Source: Candidatus Cloacimonadota bacterium
GTDB lineage: Bacteria > Cloacimonadota > Cloacimonadia > Cloacimonadales > Cloacimonadaceae
Assembly (NCBI GenBank): GCA_023230795.1
Contig: JALNWR010000163.1
Location: 1 to 6,046 of the forward strand
Reading direction: 5' to 3'
Length of the DNA: 6,046 nt
The first letter of the stretch is position 1. Every line of letters starts with the position of its first letter. The translations under genes and the position numbers were made by a program. Shown piece by piece: positions 1-5,633 of this stretch. The notes below the pieces were generated by a model, which did no database searches, was not told the DNA's origin, and worked only from the letters and a program-made list of their open reading frames with translations.

Positions 1-2
1 CT

Positions 3-605
3 TATTTTCTGAGTATGCTTTCTCAGGCACAGCTGGCTCTTTGTCTCTTTCCTCTGGGAGATTTGCAAAAGTCTGATCTGAAGGACTTTGCCAGAGCGCA
101 GGGCTACGAATATCTGATCAAGAAAAAGGAAAGCCAGGACTTTTTGGAAAGCTATGACAGCAGTCCGCTATTTAAGGATTACAGAGTCGAAGAGGGCGAT
201 TTTGTGGATCAGGATATGAAGATTTTGGGACGGCATAAAGGCTTGATTCACTACACCATCGGCCAAAGGAAAAACTTAGGTCTGGCAGGCTTTGCCGAAG
301 CGCAGTATGTGCTGGCGCTGGACAAAGCGCAAAACCGTGTGATCATTGGCCCCGAGAGGGATTTATACAAAGACTTTTTATACGCTACAGGGGTGAATTG
401 GGTTTCGATTTCAGAGCCGGAAGCAGGCCTTTCCTGCACCGCTAAGATCAGGCTGGCTCAAACTCCCCAGCCTTGCAAGATAGAAAAGACGCCCGATGGC
501 AGCTTTCATGTTCGTTTTGAGACCCCCATCTCCGCCATTACTCCTGGCCAGGTCGTAGCTTTTTATGATGGTGATCTGGTTCTGGGCGCAGGCTTTATCC
601 GCTAA
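3..605 (+). CDS. mnmA: tRNA-specific 2-thiouridylase MnmA, C-terminal part (5' end cut by window)
   Basis: MnmA activates U34 of the Lys, Glu and Gln tRNAs with ATP and inserts sulfur to make 2-thiouridine, in the cytoplasm. The frame is open to the window edge, and the residues before the first ATG (position 15) read YFLS, matching the family's 'YFL..LSQ.QL...FPLG' stretch. This is therefore a partial gene, not one starting at 15. About 200 residues are visible, against 350-370 for the family, so the PP-loop and the first Cys motif lie outside. Visible landmarks are SQAQLALCLFPLGDL, the central-domain signature GLIHYTIGQRKNLGL (about 252-296), and the C-terminal barrel ending TPGQVVAFYDGDLVLGAGFI. 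The usual 'SQ-[DE]-[IV]-C-F' motif reads SQDFLES at 132-152, so the second catalytic Cys is Leu (codon 144-146). The stop lies 7 nt from the convergent guaA stop. The family call is firm; the sulfur-transfer mechanism of this variant is open. Confidence 0.95.
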   Translation, partial: YFLSMLSQAQLALCLFPLGDLQKSDLKDFARAQGYEYLIKKKESQDFLESYDSSPLFKDYRVEEGDFVDQDMKILGRHKGLIHYTIGQRKNLGLAGFAEAQYVLALDKAQNRVIIGPERDLYKDFLYATGVNWVSISEPEAGLSCTAKIRLAQTPQPCKIEKTPDGSFHVRFETPISAITPGQVVAFYDGDLVLGAGFIR

Positions 606-612
606 ATAGTTC

Positions 613-2148
613 TTATTCCCATTCTATAGTAGCGGGCGGCTTGGAACTGATGTCATAGACCACTCTGGAGATGCCTTTCACCTCGTTACAGATGCGGTTT
701 GATACCATACTAAGAAAGTCCCAGGGAAACTCAGTAGCTTCCGCTGTCATCCCATCCACGCTATTTACAGCCCTCAAGGCACAGACTTGATCATAGCTGC
801 GTTCATCGCCCATCACACCCACACTGCGAATGGGCAGTAGCACTGCAAAGGCCTGCCAGGTGCTGTGATAGAGCTTATTTGCCCATAGTTCCTGGATAAA
901 TATCTCATCTGCAGCTTGCAGGATTCTTACTTTTTCAGCATCCACAGGCCCCAGGATGCGCACTGCCAATCCGGGCCCAGGGAAGGGATGTCTTTGCACC
1001 AATTCCTCAGGCAGATTCAGGGCTTTGCCCAGCTCTCTTACCTCGTCTTTGAAAAGCTCACGCAGAGGCTCGATCAGCTTCAATTTCATATCCTCAGGCA
1101 AACCGCCCACATTGTGATGGCTCTTGATGGTCACCGATGGCCCCGAAAAAGATACACTTTCGATCACATCCGGATACAGGGTTCCTTGCGCAAGATACAT
1201 GGCATCTGGGAATTTAGCTGCTTCGCGATCAAAGATTTCAATAAAGCTGGCACCTATGATCTTCCGCTTCTGCTCAGGGTCTGAGACACCTTGCAGACGG
1301 GAGAGGAATAGGGCAGAGGCATCCACAAAATCTATCTTAAGGTCTGGATAGGACTTGAACATCTCTTTGACCCGGTCTTTTTCCCGAAACCGCATCATCC
1401 CCGTATCCACAAAGATAGGAATCAATTGCTCACCGATGGCTTCAAAGAGCAGAGCTGCAGTTACAGAAGAATCCACTCCGCCGCTAAGGCCCAGAATTAC
1501 TTTGTCATCGCCCACTTGCTCGCGTATTTTGCGGATGCTTTCCGAGATGAAAGAGCTCATTTGCCAATCCGCCTTCAAGCCTGCTATCTTAAAGAGGAAA
1601 TTTGCCAGAATCTCTTTACCACACAGGCTATGATGCACTTCAGGGTGAAATTGGAGGGCGTAAATAGGCAACTTTTGATGCCTGAGCGCAGCGTAAACTG
1701 AATTTTGTGAGGAGGCCAATGCTATGAGCTCATGGCTGATAGACTGAATCTTATCAGCATGACTCATCCAGATCTGAGCACCGCTTTCAACCCCATCCAG
1801 CAGGGGATCAGGCCGAGATATCTGCAGCTCGGCTTTGCCATATTCACGCTCTGGAGCCGGACTTATCTCAGCGCCAAAACGCTCTGCTATCAATTGCATG
1901 CCATAACAGATGCCCAAGATAGGGATATCCAGCTCCCAAATGCCTGCATCCGGCCTGGGAGCATCGGTCTGAGCTATGGAAAAGGGGCTGCCGGAAAGGA
2001 TCAGCGCTTTAGGATTTAAGGCTTTGATCTCAGGCAATGAGACGCTGTAAGGATGTATCTCGCAATATACTCCGCACTGGCGAATCTTGCGCGCAATCAA
2101 CTGCGTGTATTGTGAACCAAAATCCAGGATGAGCACACTATCATGCAT
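613..2148 (-). CDS. guaA: GMP synthase (glutamine-hydrolysing), full length
   Basis: GuaA converts XMP, ATP and glutamine to GMP, the last step of guanine nucleotide synthesis, in the cytoplasm. The 511-residue protein has the complete family architecture. The N-terminal class I glutamine amidotransferase (about 1-190) has nucleophile Cys81 in GICYGMQ and His168/Glu170 in QFHPEV. The ATP pyrophosphatase domain has its P-loop SGGVDSS at 222-228. The C-terminal dimerisation domain carries QRHPFPGPGLAVRILG (385-400) and ends in the typical KPPATIEWE. The oxyanion-loop motif is SGSPFS (52-57) rather than SGGP. Length is close to E. coli GuaA (525). The ATG at 2148 is supported by the Shine-Dalgarno GAGGTAG at 2155-2161, six nt upstream, which contains the upstream gene's TAG stop, suggesting translational coupling. 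It is the last gene of a three-gene leftward operon. No purine riboswitch is visible. Confidence 0.98.
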   Translation of the reverse strand: MHDSVLILDFGSQYTQLIARKIRQCGVYCEIHPYSVSLPEIKALNPKALILSGSPFSIAQTDAPRPDAGIWELDIPILGICYGMQLIAERFGAEISPAPEREYGKAELQISRPDPLLDGVESGAQIWMSHADKIQSISHELIALASSQNSVYAALRHQKLPIYALQFHPEVHHSLCGKEILANFLFKIAGLKADWQMSSFISESIRKIREQVGDDKVILGLSGGVDSSVTAALLFEAIGEQLIPIFVDTGMMRFREKDRVKEMFKSYPDLKIDFVDASALFLSRLQGVSDPEQKRKIIGASFIEIFDREAAKFPDAMYLAQGTLYPDVIESVSFSGPSVTIKSHHNVGGLPEDMKLKLIEPLRELFKDEVRELGKALNLPEELVQRHPFPGPGLAVRILGPVDAEKVRILQAADEIFIQELWANKLYHSTWQAFAVLLPIRSVGVMGDERSYDQVCALRAVNSVDGMTAEATEFPWDFLSMVSNRICNEVKGISRVVYDISSKPPATIEWE

Positions 2149-2154
2149 AGCAAA

Positions 2155-2781
2155 CTACCTCACAAAGGGGTTATTGAGCTTTTCCATCCCGATCGTGGTG
2201 CGGGGTCCATGGCCCGGGAAGACCACAGTGTCTTCGGGCAGGGTAAAGAGTTTATTTTTGATCGCCGAGATAAGCTGTTCATGTGAGCCGCCGGGGAAAT
2301 CTGTGCGTCCGATGCTCATCTCAAACAAAGTATCTCCCGAGATCAGAAATTTTCCAGCCAGCAGGCAGATGCCTCCGGGCGTATGGCCAGGAGTGTGGAT
2401 CACCTTGATCTGATGCTCACCCAGTTCGATGATATCGCCATCCTGCAAAAGCCTGTCAGCAGGTTCCAGTTTTAGCGGTGCGCCCATGAATTCGCTGAGG
2501 TTTTTCTTGTTATCCACCAGCATCTTTTGATCTGCTTCATGGATCATGATGGGGCAGCCTAAAGCTTCTTGAAAGAAGCTGTTTCCGCCGATGTGATCTC
2601 CATGGCCATGGGTATTGACTATGCCTTGCAGCTTCAGTCCATGCTCTTTAATGAGTGCCAAAAGTGAACTATCAGGAGCTGCGGGATCGATAAGCAGAGC
2701 CTGTTTTCCTTTTTCTTCCCAGATCAGCCAGGTATTGGTCTGAAAGGCGGGTAGGAGGTTAAATACTTCGATTTTTAACAT
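2155..2781 (-). CDS. MBL-fold metallo-hydrolase, glyoxalase II-like
   Basis: This is a 208-residue cytoplasmic metallo-beta-lactamase-fold hydrolase of the small glyoxalase II/YcbL-like type, which typically cleaves thioesters such as S-acylglutathione with two bound metals. The substrate here is not known. All metal ligands are visible: THGHGDH at 57-63 (His58, His60, Asp62, His63), His133 in HTPGHTPGG, Asp150 in SGDTLF, and His191 in FPGHG. GRTDFPGG (158-165) is the usual family motif. The frame extends upstream to an ATG at 2850, but I place the start at 2781 (MLKIEVFNLLPAFQTN). There the fold begins naturally, AAAGGA (2788-2793) lies 6 nt upstream, and the 59-bp overlap with the preceding gene disappears. 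The preceding stop (TAA, 2792-2794) abuts this ribosome site, and the gene's own stop lies in the guaA ribosome site, so the three genes are probably co-transcribed. Confidence 0.93.
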   Translation of the reverse strand: MLKIEVFNLLPAFQTNTWLIWEEKGKQALLIDPAAPDSSLLALIKEHGLKLQGIVNTHGHGDHIGGNSFFQEALGCPIMIHEADQKMLVDNKKNLSEFMGAPLKLEPADRLLQDGDIIELGEHQIKVIHTPGHTPGGICLLAGKFLISGDTLFEMSIGRTDFPGGSHEQLISAIKNKLFTLPEDTVVFPGHGPRTTIGMEKLNNPFVR

Positions 2782-2791
2782 ATTGTATCCT

Positions 2792-3790
2792 TTAATCATA
2801 AGAAATTCTATATTGTTTACTGAGTTCAGGGCTGGCTTTTTGCCCTTCATGCTCTTTAGATTTGCCCCCTTGCCGGATGTTGATAATCCCGCTTTGGGGA
2901 GCTTTGGGGTGATAGAACCAGAAGATGCTGAGGGCTAAATTCAAAATTATGGGATCGGCCGGATCATCGGTCAAAAGTCCCAGAGGGCCATTCTGATTCT
3001 TGGCTTTCAGCCGGATAAGGCCATCGCTGAGGCGCTCCAGACAGTCATTTTCTCTTTCATCCCGGCCAATTATGAGTTTGGTGGATTCATCCAGGCGAAA
3101 GTGCCGGCCATATTTCAATAGTTCCAGATTCTTTTCATCCATTTGCTGATGAGAAATCAGGTCTTTAATCCGCAGGGTATAATTTCTATCGGTAAGCAGA
3201 CAGCCCCCTGCCGGTGAGGGAAAGCGGGTGATGCCCAGCTCTTCTGCAAGCTGGAGTTGACGGCTGCGTCCTCTGCCATGAAAATCCAGCATATCGGAGA
3301 GATCCACCCAGCCTTCGCGGATGGGAGTATTTTTCCGCAAAAGCTTCTGAGAGAGAGGACGGATGATAAGATCACGATATCCGCTTAGTTTTGCTACCCG
3401 GTTCAGAGTATCCCGGCGCTGGCTCATCGGCCTTTGTCCCACCACTTCACCGGAGATCAAAAAGTCGGCATCCAGTTCACTCAGCATATCTCCCGCCATG
3501 CGAAACATCAGGGCATGACAATCTATACAGGGATTGAGGTTTTTCCCAAAACTGGTTTCGGGATCCTGCATCATCTTCAGATGTTCCTCTGTAATATCCC
3601 GGATGATGAGGTCAAGACCGTTATCCCGAGCGGATTCCAGGGCTCTTTCTATGGGCATATAAGGCGTGAGGAAATATACCGGATACACTTTGTAACCGGC
3701 TTTTTGCATCCATTTTACGGCGAGCAGGCTGTCTAAGCCACCTGAAAATAGAGCAATAGCTGAGTAATCGGTTTTATTTTGCTTTAACAT
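2792..3790 (-). CDS. PP-loop tRNA-thiolation-type protein (ThiI/MnmA-like) with NFACT-R-like C-terminus
   Basis: This 332-residue protein has an N-type ATP-pyrophosphatase domain. The PP-loop is SGGLDS at 16-21, followed by NPCIDCH (86-92), the CxxC region typical of MnmA/ThiI-like thiolases, then SGEVVGQRPMSQRRDTL (113-129). A third conserved-looking Cys is Cys197 in FPSPAGGCLLTD. Residues about 218-300 (LLKYGRHFRLDESTKLIIGR) resemble the NFACT-R/DUF814-related domain reported fused to RNA-thiolating PP-loop enzymes. The inferred role is ATP-dependent sulfur insertion into a tRNA base; the target base is unknown. Cys88, Cys91 and Cys197 could bind an Fe-S cluster as in TtcA/TtuA-type enzymes, but this is inference. 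It has no THUMP or rhodanese domain, so it is not canonical ThiI. The ATG at 3790 is preceded by TAGGAT, about 4 nt upstream. It is first in the operon with the MBL hydrolase and guaA. The last 30 residues or so are polar and poorly ordered. Confidence 0.9.
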   Translation of the reverse strand: MLKQNKTDYSAIALFSGGLDSLLAVKWMQKAGYKVYPVYFLTPYMPIERALESARDNGLDLIIRDITEEHLKMMQDPETSFGKNLNPCIDCHALMFRMAGDMLSELDADFLISGEVVGQRPMSQRRDTLNRVAKLSGYRDLIIRPLSQKLLRKNTPIREGWVDLSDMLDFHGRGRSRQLQLAEELGITRFPSPAGGCLLTDRNYTLRIKDLISHQQMDEKNLELLKYGRHFRLDESTKLIIGRDERENDCLERLSDGLIRLKAKNQNGPLGLLTDDPADPIILNLALSIFWFYHPKAPQSGIINIRQGGKSKEHEGQKASPELSKQYRISYD

Positions 3791-3802
3791 CTGATCCTAA
3801 GC

Positions 3803-3826
3803 ATTATATTGCCTGTTATCTGTCAA
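3803..3826 (-). promoter_or_regulatory. Possible promoter elements of the thiolase-MBL-guaA operon
   Basis: Reading leftward, a perfect TTGACA (3821-3826) and a perfect TATAAT (3803-3808) stand just before the operon's first ATG at 3790. The gap between them is only 12 nt, far from the 16-18 nt that sigma70 needs, so they probably do not act as a pair. If TATAAT is a real -10 box, the transcript would start about 5 nt before the ATG and be nearly leaderless. This is a weak call based only on matches to consensus. Confidence 0.25.
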
Positions 3827-3873
3827 GACTTTTGCCGCCCGATAGCGGGATATGCAATCTTGATAAGCTGCTG

Positions 3874-4046
3874 CTGCAAAGTGACAACGAAATCTGCAAA
3901 TTGTGCAGCGAAAACTGCAAACTGTCGCATCGTAGGACATCCTTGCTCATCCTTTCCAAGACCCTTTTGAGTGGTTTTTGACAGGCTTTCTGCAAATCGG
4001 ATCACTGAAAATTGCAAATTATGACAGGGTTTCTGCATGCTGCAAT
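3874..4046. repeat. Degenerate ~21-bp repeat units with core CTGCAAA
   Basis: The core CTGCAAA occurs at 3874, 3894, 3915 and 3990, with variants TTGCAAA at 4012, CTGCATG at 4033 and CTGCAAT at 4040. Starts within each cluster are spaced 20, 21, 22 and 21 bp, about two helical turns. The spacers are also related: TGACAAC-GAAAT, TTGTGCAGCGAAAA, TTATGACAGGGTTT. The string TGACAGG-TTTCTGCA recurs at 3979-3994 and 4022-4037, exactly 43 bp apart. A rough consensus is CTGCAAATTGTGACAG-GAAA. About 50 bp in the middle (3937-3975) do not fit. GATAAGC (3862-3868) and GCTTATC (4050-4056) flank the region as a 7-bp inverted repeat. The units are too diverged and too closely spaced for CRISPR. Protein-binding sites, a decayed tandem repeat or a small mobile repeat are all possible. 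Confidence 0.55.
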
Positions 4047-4066
4047 ACGGCTTATCTTGTTCTGTT

Positions 4067-4075
4067 GGGGGGGGG
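4067..4075. repeat. Nine-G homopolymer run
   Basis: Nine consecutive G residues lie seven bases from the stop codon end of the nuclease gene (C9 in the sense of its transcript). Such runs are prone to slippage and sequencing error. Because the run lies outside the coding frames, a length change would not alter a protein. Confidence 0.8.
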
Positions 4076-4082
4076 CTACTGA

Positions 4083-4754
4083 CTAGTCTTTCCAGAGGCC
4101 TAGCCTGTTGTTTCTTGCCTCTCGTTCTAACGCCGAGAAGTAGTCGGTGTACATACAGGGATATTTTACATAGGAAAACCCATATCCTTGGCGTATGATC
4201 TCTGCATTCACATTAATACTGTCTTCTACTGAATATACATAGGCCAACAACCTTCCATACCTATCTAAGTGATTCGATTTAGTATTTATTGGATCGACTC
4301 CAAGGCGAATAGACTTATCTTTTATAAGAGACTCCACGAATAACGTGGCTTGTTCGGCAAAGTAGCGTACTATCTGTCTATCATCATTCTTCTCTGGTGT
4401 ATCAACACCTAATAGACGAACTGTGATATCACCAGATGAATTCGAAACCACTATGGTGTCGCCATCTTTGACGCGCACTAAAGTATAAACCTCGTTGATG
4501 ATTGATGGATTCGAAGAATCTTCAAGGGCTTGTTGTAAATCACCAGGTGGATACTGCTTATCATGCTGTATGTAGCTTAGTTTCAATCCTATTGGACCCT
4601 CGACTGATTCAACATTCCGCTTTCGTTTGATGATCCTGCGGGGCCTTTTAGATTTATGAGATTGACGATCATCACATGCCACCACATTCATTAGAACAAT
4701 GATAAGGGTTATAAGTAAAAGTGTATGTATTCCTAGCCTGTGAGTATTTTTCAT
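4083..4754 (-). CDS. Lipoprotein-anchored thermonuclease (staphylococcal nuclease-like)
   Basis: This 223-residue protein has a lipoprotein signal: a charged start, a hydrophobic stretch 8-26, and lipobox VVAC with Cys27 followed by two Asp. It is therefore predicted to be exported and lipid-anchored. A strongly basic stretch (about 32-46, SHKSKRPRRIIKRKR) follows, then a linker and an SNase fold from about 88 to the end. SNase-family enzymes are calcium-dependent phosphodiesterases acting on DNA and RNA. The catalytic set is present: DGDT 97-100, Arg113 and Asp118/Thr119/Glu121 in RLLGVDTPE, and Arg168 in DRYGRLLAYVY, matching nuclease residues Asp21, Arg35, Asp40, Thr41, Glu43 and Arg87. 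The tail ENA.I..G.G...NRLGLW-type is also typical (AEIIRQGYGF, REARNNRLGLW). No good Shine-Dalgarno precedes the ATG at 4754. It lies 48 nt after the membrane-protein gene and is probably last in that operon. Confidence 0.93.
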   Translation of the reverse strand: MKNTHRLGIHTLLLITLIIVLMNVVACDDRQSHKSKRPRRIIKRKRNVESVEGPIGLKLSYIQHDKQYPPGDLQQALEDSSNPSIINEVYTLVRVKDGDTIVVSNSSGDITVRLLGVDTPEKNDDRQIVRYFAEQATLFVESLIKDKSIRLGVDPINTKSNHLDRYGRLLAYVYSVEDSINVNAEIIRQGYGFSYVKYPCMYTDYFSALEREARNNRLGLWKD

Positions 4755-4802
4755 ATGATTACTGATAACTCAATACTCTGATTTTTACTAGGATAAGGTA
4801 CA

Positions 4803-5111
4803 TCATCTGCCCCTTGATGGATTTACAAAAAAGATACTGGCACATAACAGAATTGCAGTGGCCAAATTCACCACTGTCCATATTCCTCTGGTCATGTGCA
4901 GAGGGATCAGAGGATTGTAAATAACGGCACCTGTTCCAAGAACCCAAGTCCAGTCCTTCTGGTGAAAAATGATTGATTTGTAGCTTAGATATGCGAATAC
5001 AATAAAGCAAACAACTCTGAGCAGCCTATAATAACCGTATGGGTTGGTAGGGTTCAATGCCCAAATCAGAAAGAGCATTGCGATTATTTGTGGTAGCCAG
5101 ATCCGTTTCAT
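4803..5111 (-). CDS. Small four-helix membrane protein, DUF6804-like
   Basis: This 102-residue, very hydrophobic protein has about four membrane segments (roughly 5-19, 30-47, 54-70, 77-96). Landmarks are NPYGYYRLLR (23-32) before the second segment and YNPLIPLHMTRGIW (65-78) between the third and fourth. This pattern matches my recollection of the uncharacterised DUF6804 family, whose function is unknown. The ATG at 5111 lies 3 nt after the TAG stop of the MotB-like gene and has no strong ribosome site, so it is probably translated by coupling. An alternative leftward frame at 5010-4759 overlaps it; that frame is less plausible because it shows no family features and is not coupled to the upstream gene. 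Whether the protein serves the motor-like operon or merely shares its transcript cannot be told from sequence. Confidence 0.85.
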   Translation of the reverse strand: MKRIWLPQIIAMLFLIWALNPTNPYGYYRLLRVVCFIVFAYLSYKSIIFHQKDWTWVLGTGAVIYNPLIPLHMTRGIWTVVNLATAILLCASIFFVNPSRGR

Positions 5112-5114
5112 TAG

Positions 5115-5633
5115 CTATAATCTGCCATCAGATTTAAAGAGCATTACTTCAATGCGTCTATTTTTTGGCTCAGAAGTTGGCTTTCTATGATCTACTTCAG
5201 GGTCATGCTCACCATATCCAATAGCGCGTATCCGTTTTTCAGGGATACCTTTTTTGGTTAAATAATCAACCACGCTAAGAGCCCTTGCGGAAGATAACTC
5301 CCAGTTATTATTATATTTTCCAGAGATTGGAACATTGTCCGTGTGCCCTTTTACAACCACCACCCAAGTCTTGTCGTTATTCCATTCTGGTCTTTCTATG
5401 ATATCTTCATACATTTTGTCGATGACTGGTTTATAATCATCACTCAAATCAGCTCTGCCAGTGGCAAACAACGGTTTTTCTTTCTCAGTAAGCTCTCCTA
5501 TGCGAATCTGCTGAGGTAGCATACTGATCAAATAGAGTGAATAAATCAGGAAAAGAATCATCGCACAGACAGCAATATCAGCGAAGGATGGCCATACGTT
5601 GAGCCACTCCCTATCTTCATCTAATTTGGCCAT
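5115..5633 (-). CDS. MotB/ZorB-like stator protein with OmpA peptidoglycan-binding domain
   Basis: This 172-residue protein has a short cytoplasmic start, one membrane helix (about 18-38) and a C-terminal OmpA/MotB domain. The helix begins WPSFADIAVCAMILFLI with Asp19 near its cytoplasmic end, as in the ion-carrying Asp of MotB, TolR, ExbD and ZorB. The OmpA domain (about 55-166) has KGHTDNVP (95-102), NNNWELSSARALSVVDYL (108-125), GIPEKRIRAIGYGEHDP (129-145) and NRRIEVML (158-165), which contact peptidoglycan in the family. It should anchor an ion-driven stator unit to the cell wall. It is much shorter than E. coli MotB (308), with only about 15-18 residues between helix and domain. Its ATG follows the TAA of the upstream gene with no gap, and AGGTGG (5638-5643) is a good ribosome site. 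No flagellar genes are visible, so a ZorB-like or other non-flagellar role is more likely than swimming motility. Confidence 0.9.
   Translation of the reverse strand: MAKLDEDREWLNVWPSFADIAVCAMILFLIYSLYLISMLPQQIRIGELTEKEKPLFATGRADLSDDYKPVIDKMYEDIIERPEWNNDKTWVVVVKGHTDNVPISGKYNNNWELSSARALSVVDYLTKKGIPEKRIRAIGYGEHDPEVDHRKPTSEPKNRRIEVMLFKSDGRL

Larger units (their letters stand above)
3791..4082. other. 292-bp intergenic interval without a convincing gene
   Basis: This gap lies between the nuclease gene's stop and the housekeeping operon's start, both leftward. It contains a leftward 71-codon open frame (4038-3823) that I reject as coding: no family is recognised, it reads straight through the repeats, and I see no credible ribosome site. 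The interval holds the degenerate repeats listed separately, a run of nine G at 4067-4075, and possible promoter boxes near 3803-3826. I see no strong hairpin followed by a T-tract, so termination of the nuclease operon is unexplained. CCCG-ATAG-CGGG near 3838-3849 is only a 4-bp stem. Confidence 0.7.

Noticed and set aside
596..625. Bidirectional terminator between mnmA and guaA
   Set aside because: Only 7 nt separate the two stops, and I could not find a stable hairpin with a T-tract on either side.
916..2019. Several rightward open frames of 75-122 codons opposite guaA
   Set aside because: They are antisense shadows of a fully conserved guaA, with no recognisable domains.
2782..2850. Upstream ATG at 2850 extending the MBL hydrolase by 23 residues
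   Set aside because: The extension would overlap the preceding gene by 59 bp and adds sequence foreign to the fold. The ATG at 2781 has a good Shine-Dalgarno at the right distance.
3434..3736. Rightward 100-codon open frame opposite the PP-loop gene
   Set aside because: It is an antisense shadow of a gene with clear PP-loop and CxxC motifs.
3823..4038. Leftward 71-codon open frame in the gap
   Set aside because: It reads through the degenerate repeats, resembles no family I recognise, and its start lacks a convincing ribosome site. The repeat structure explains its sequence better than a protein does.
3874..4046. CRISPR array
   Set aside because: Repeats of about 21 bp with no unique spacers, strong divergence between units and no cas genes do not fit a CRISPR array.
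4759..5010. Leftward 83-codon open frame
   Set aside because: It overlaps the four-helix membrane-protein gene in another frame. The latter has family motifs and is coupled to the upstream stop.
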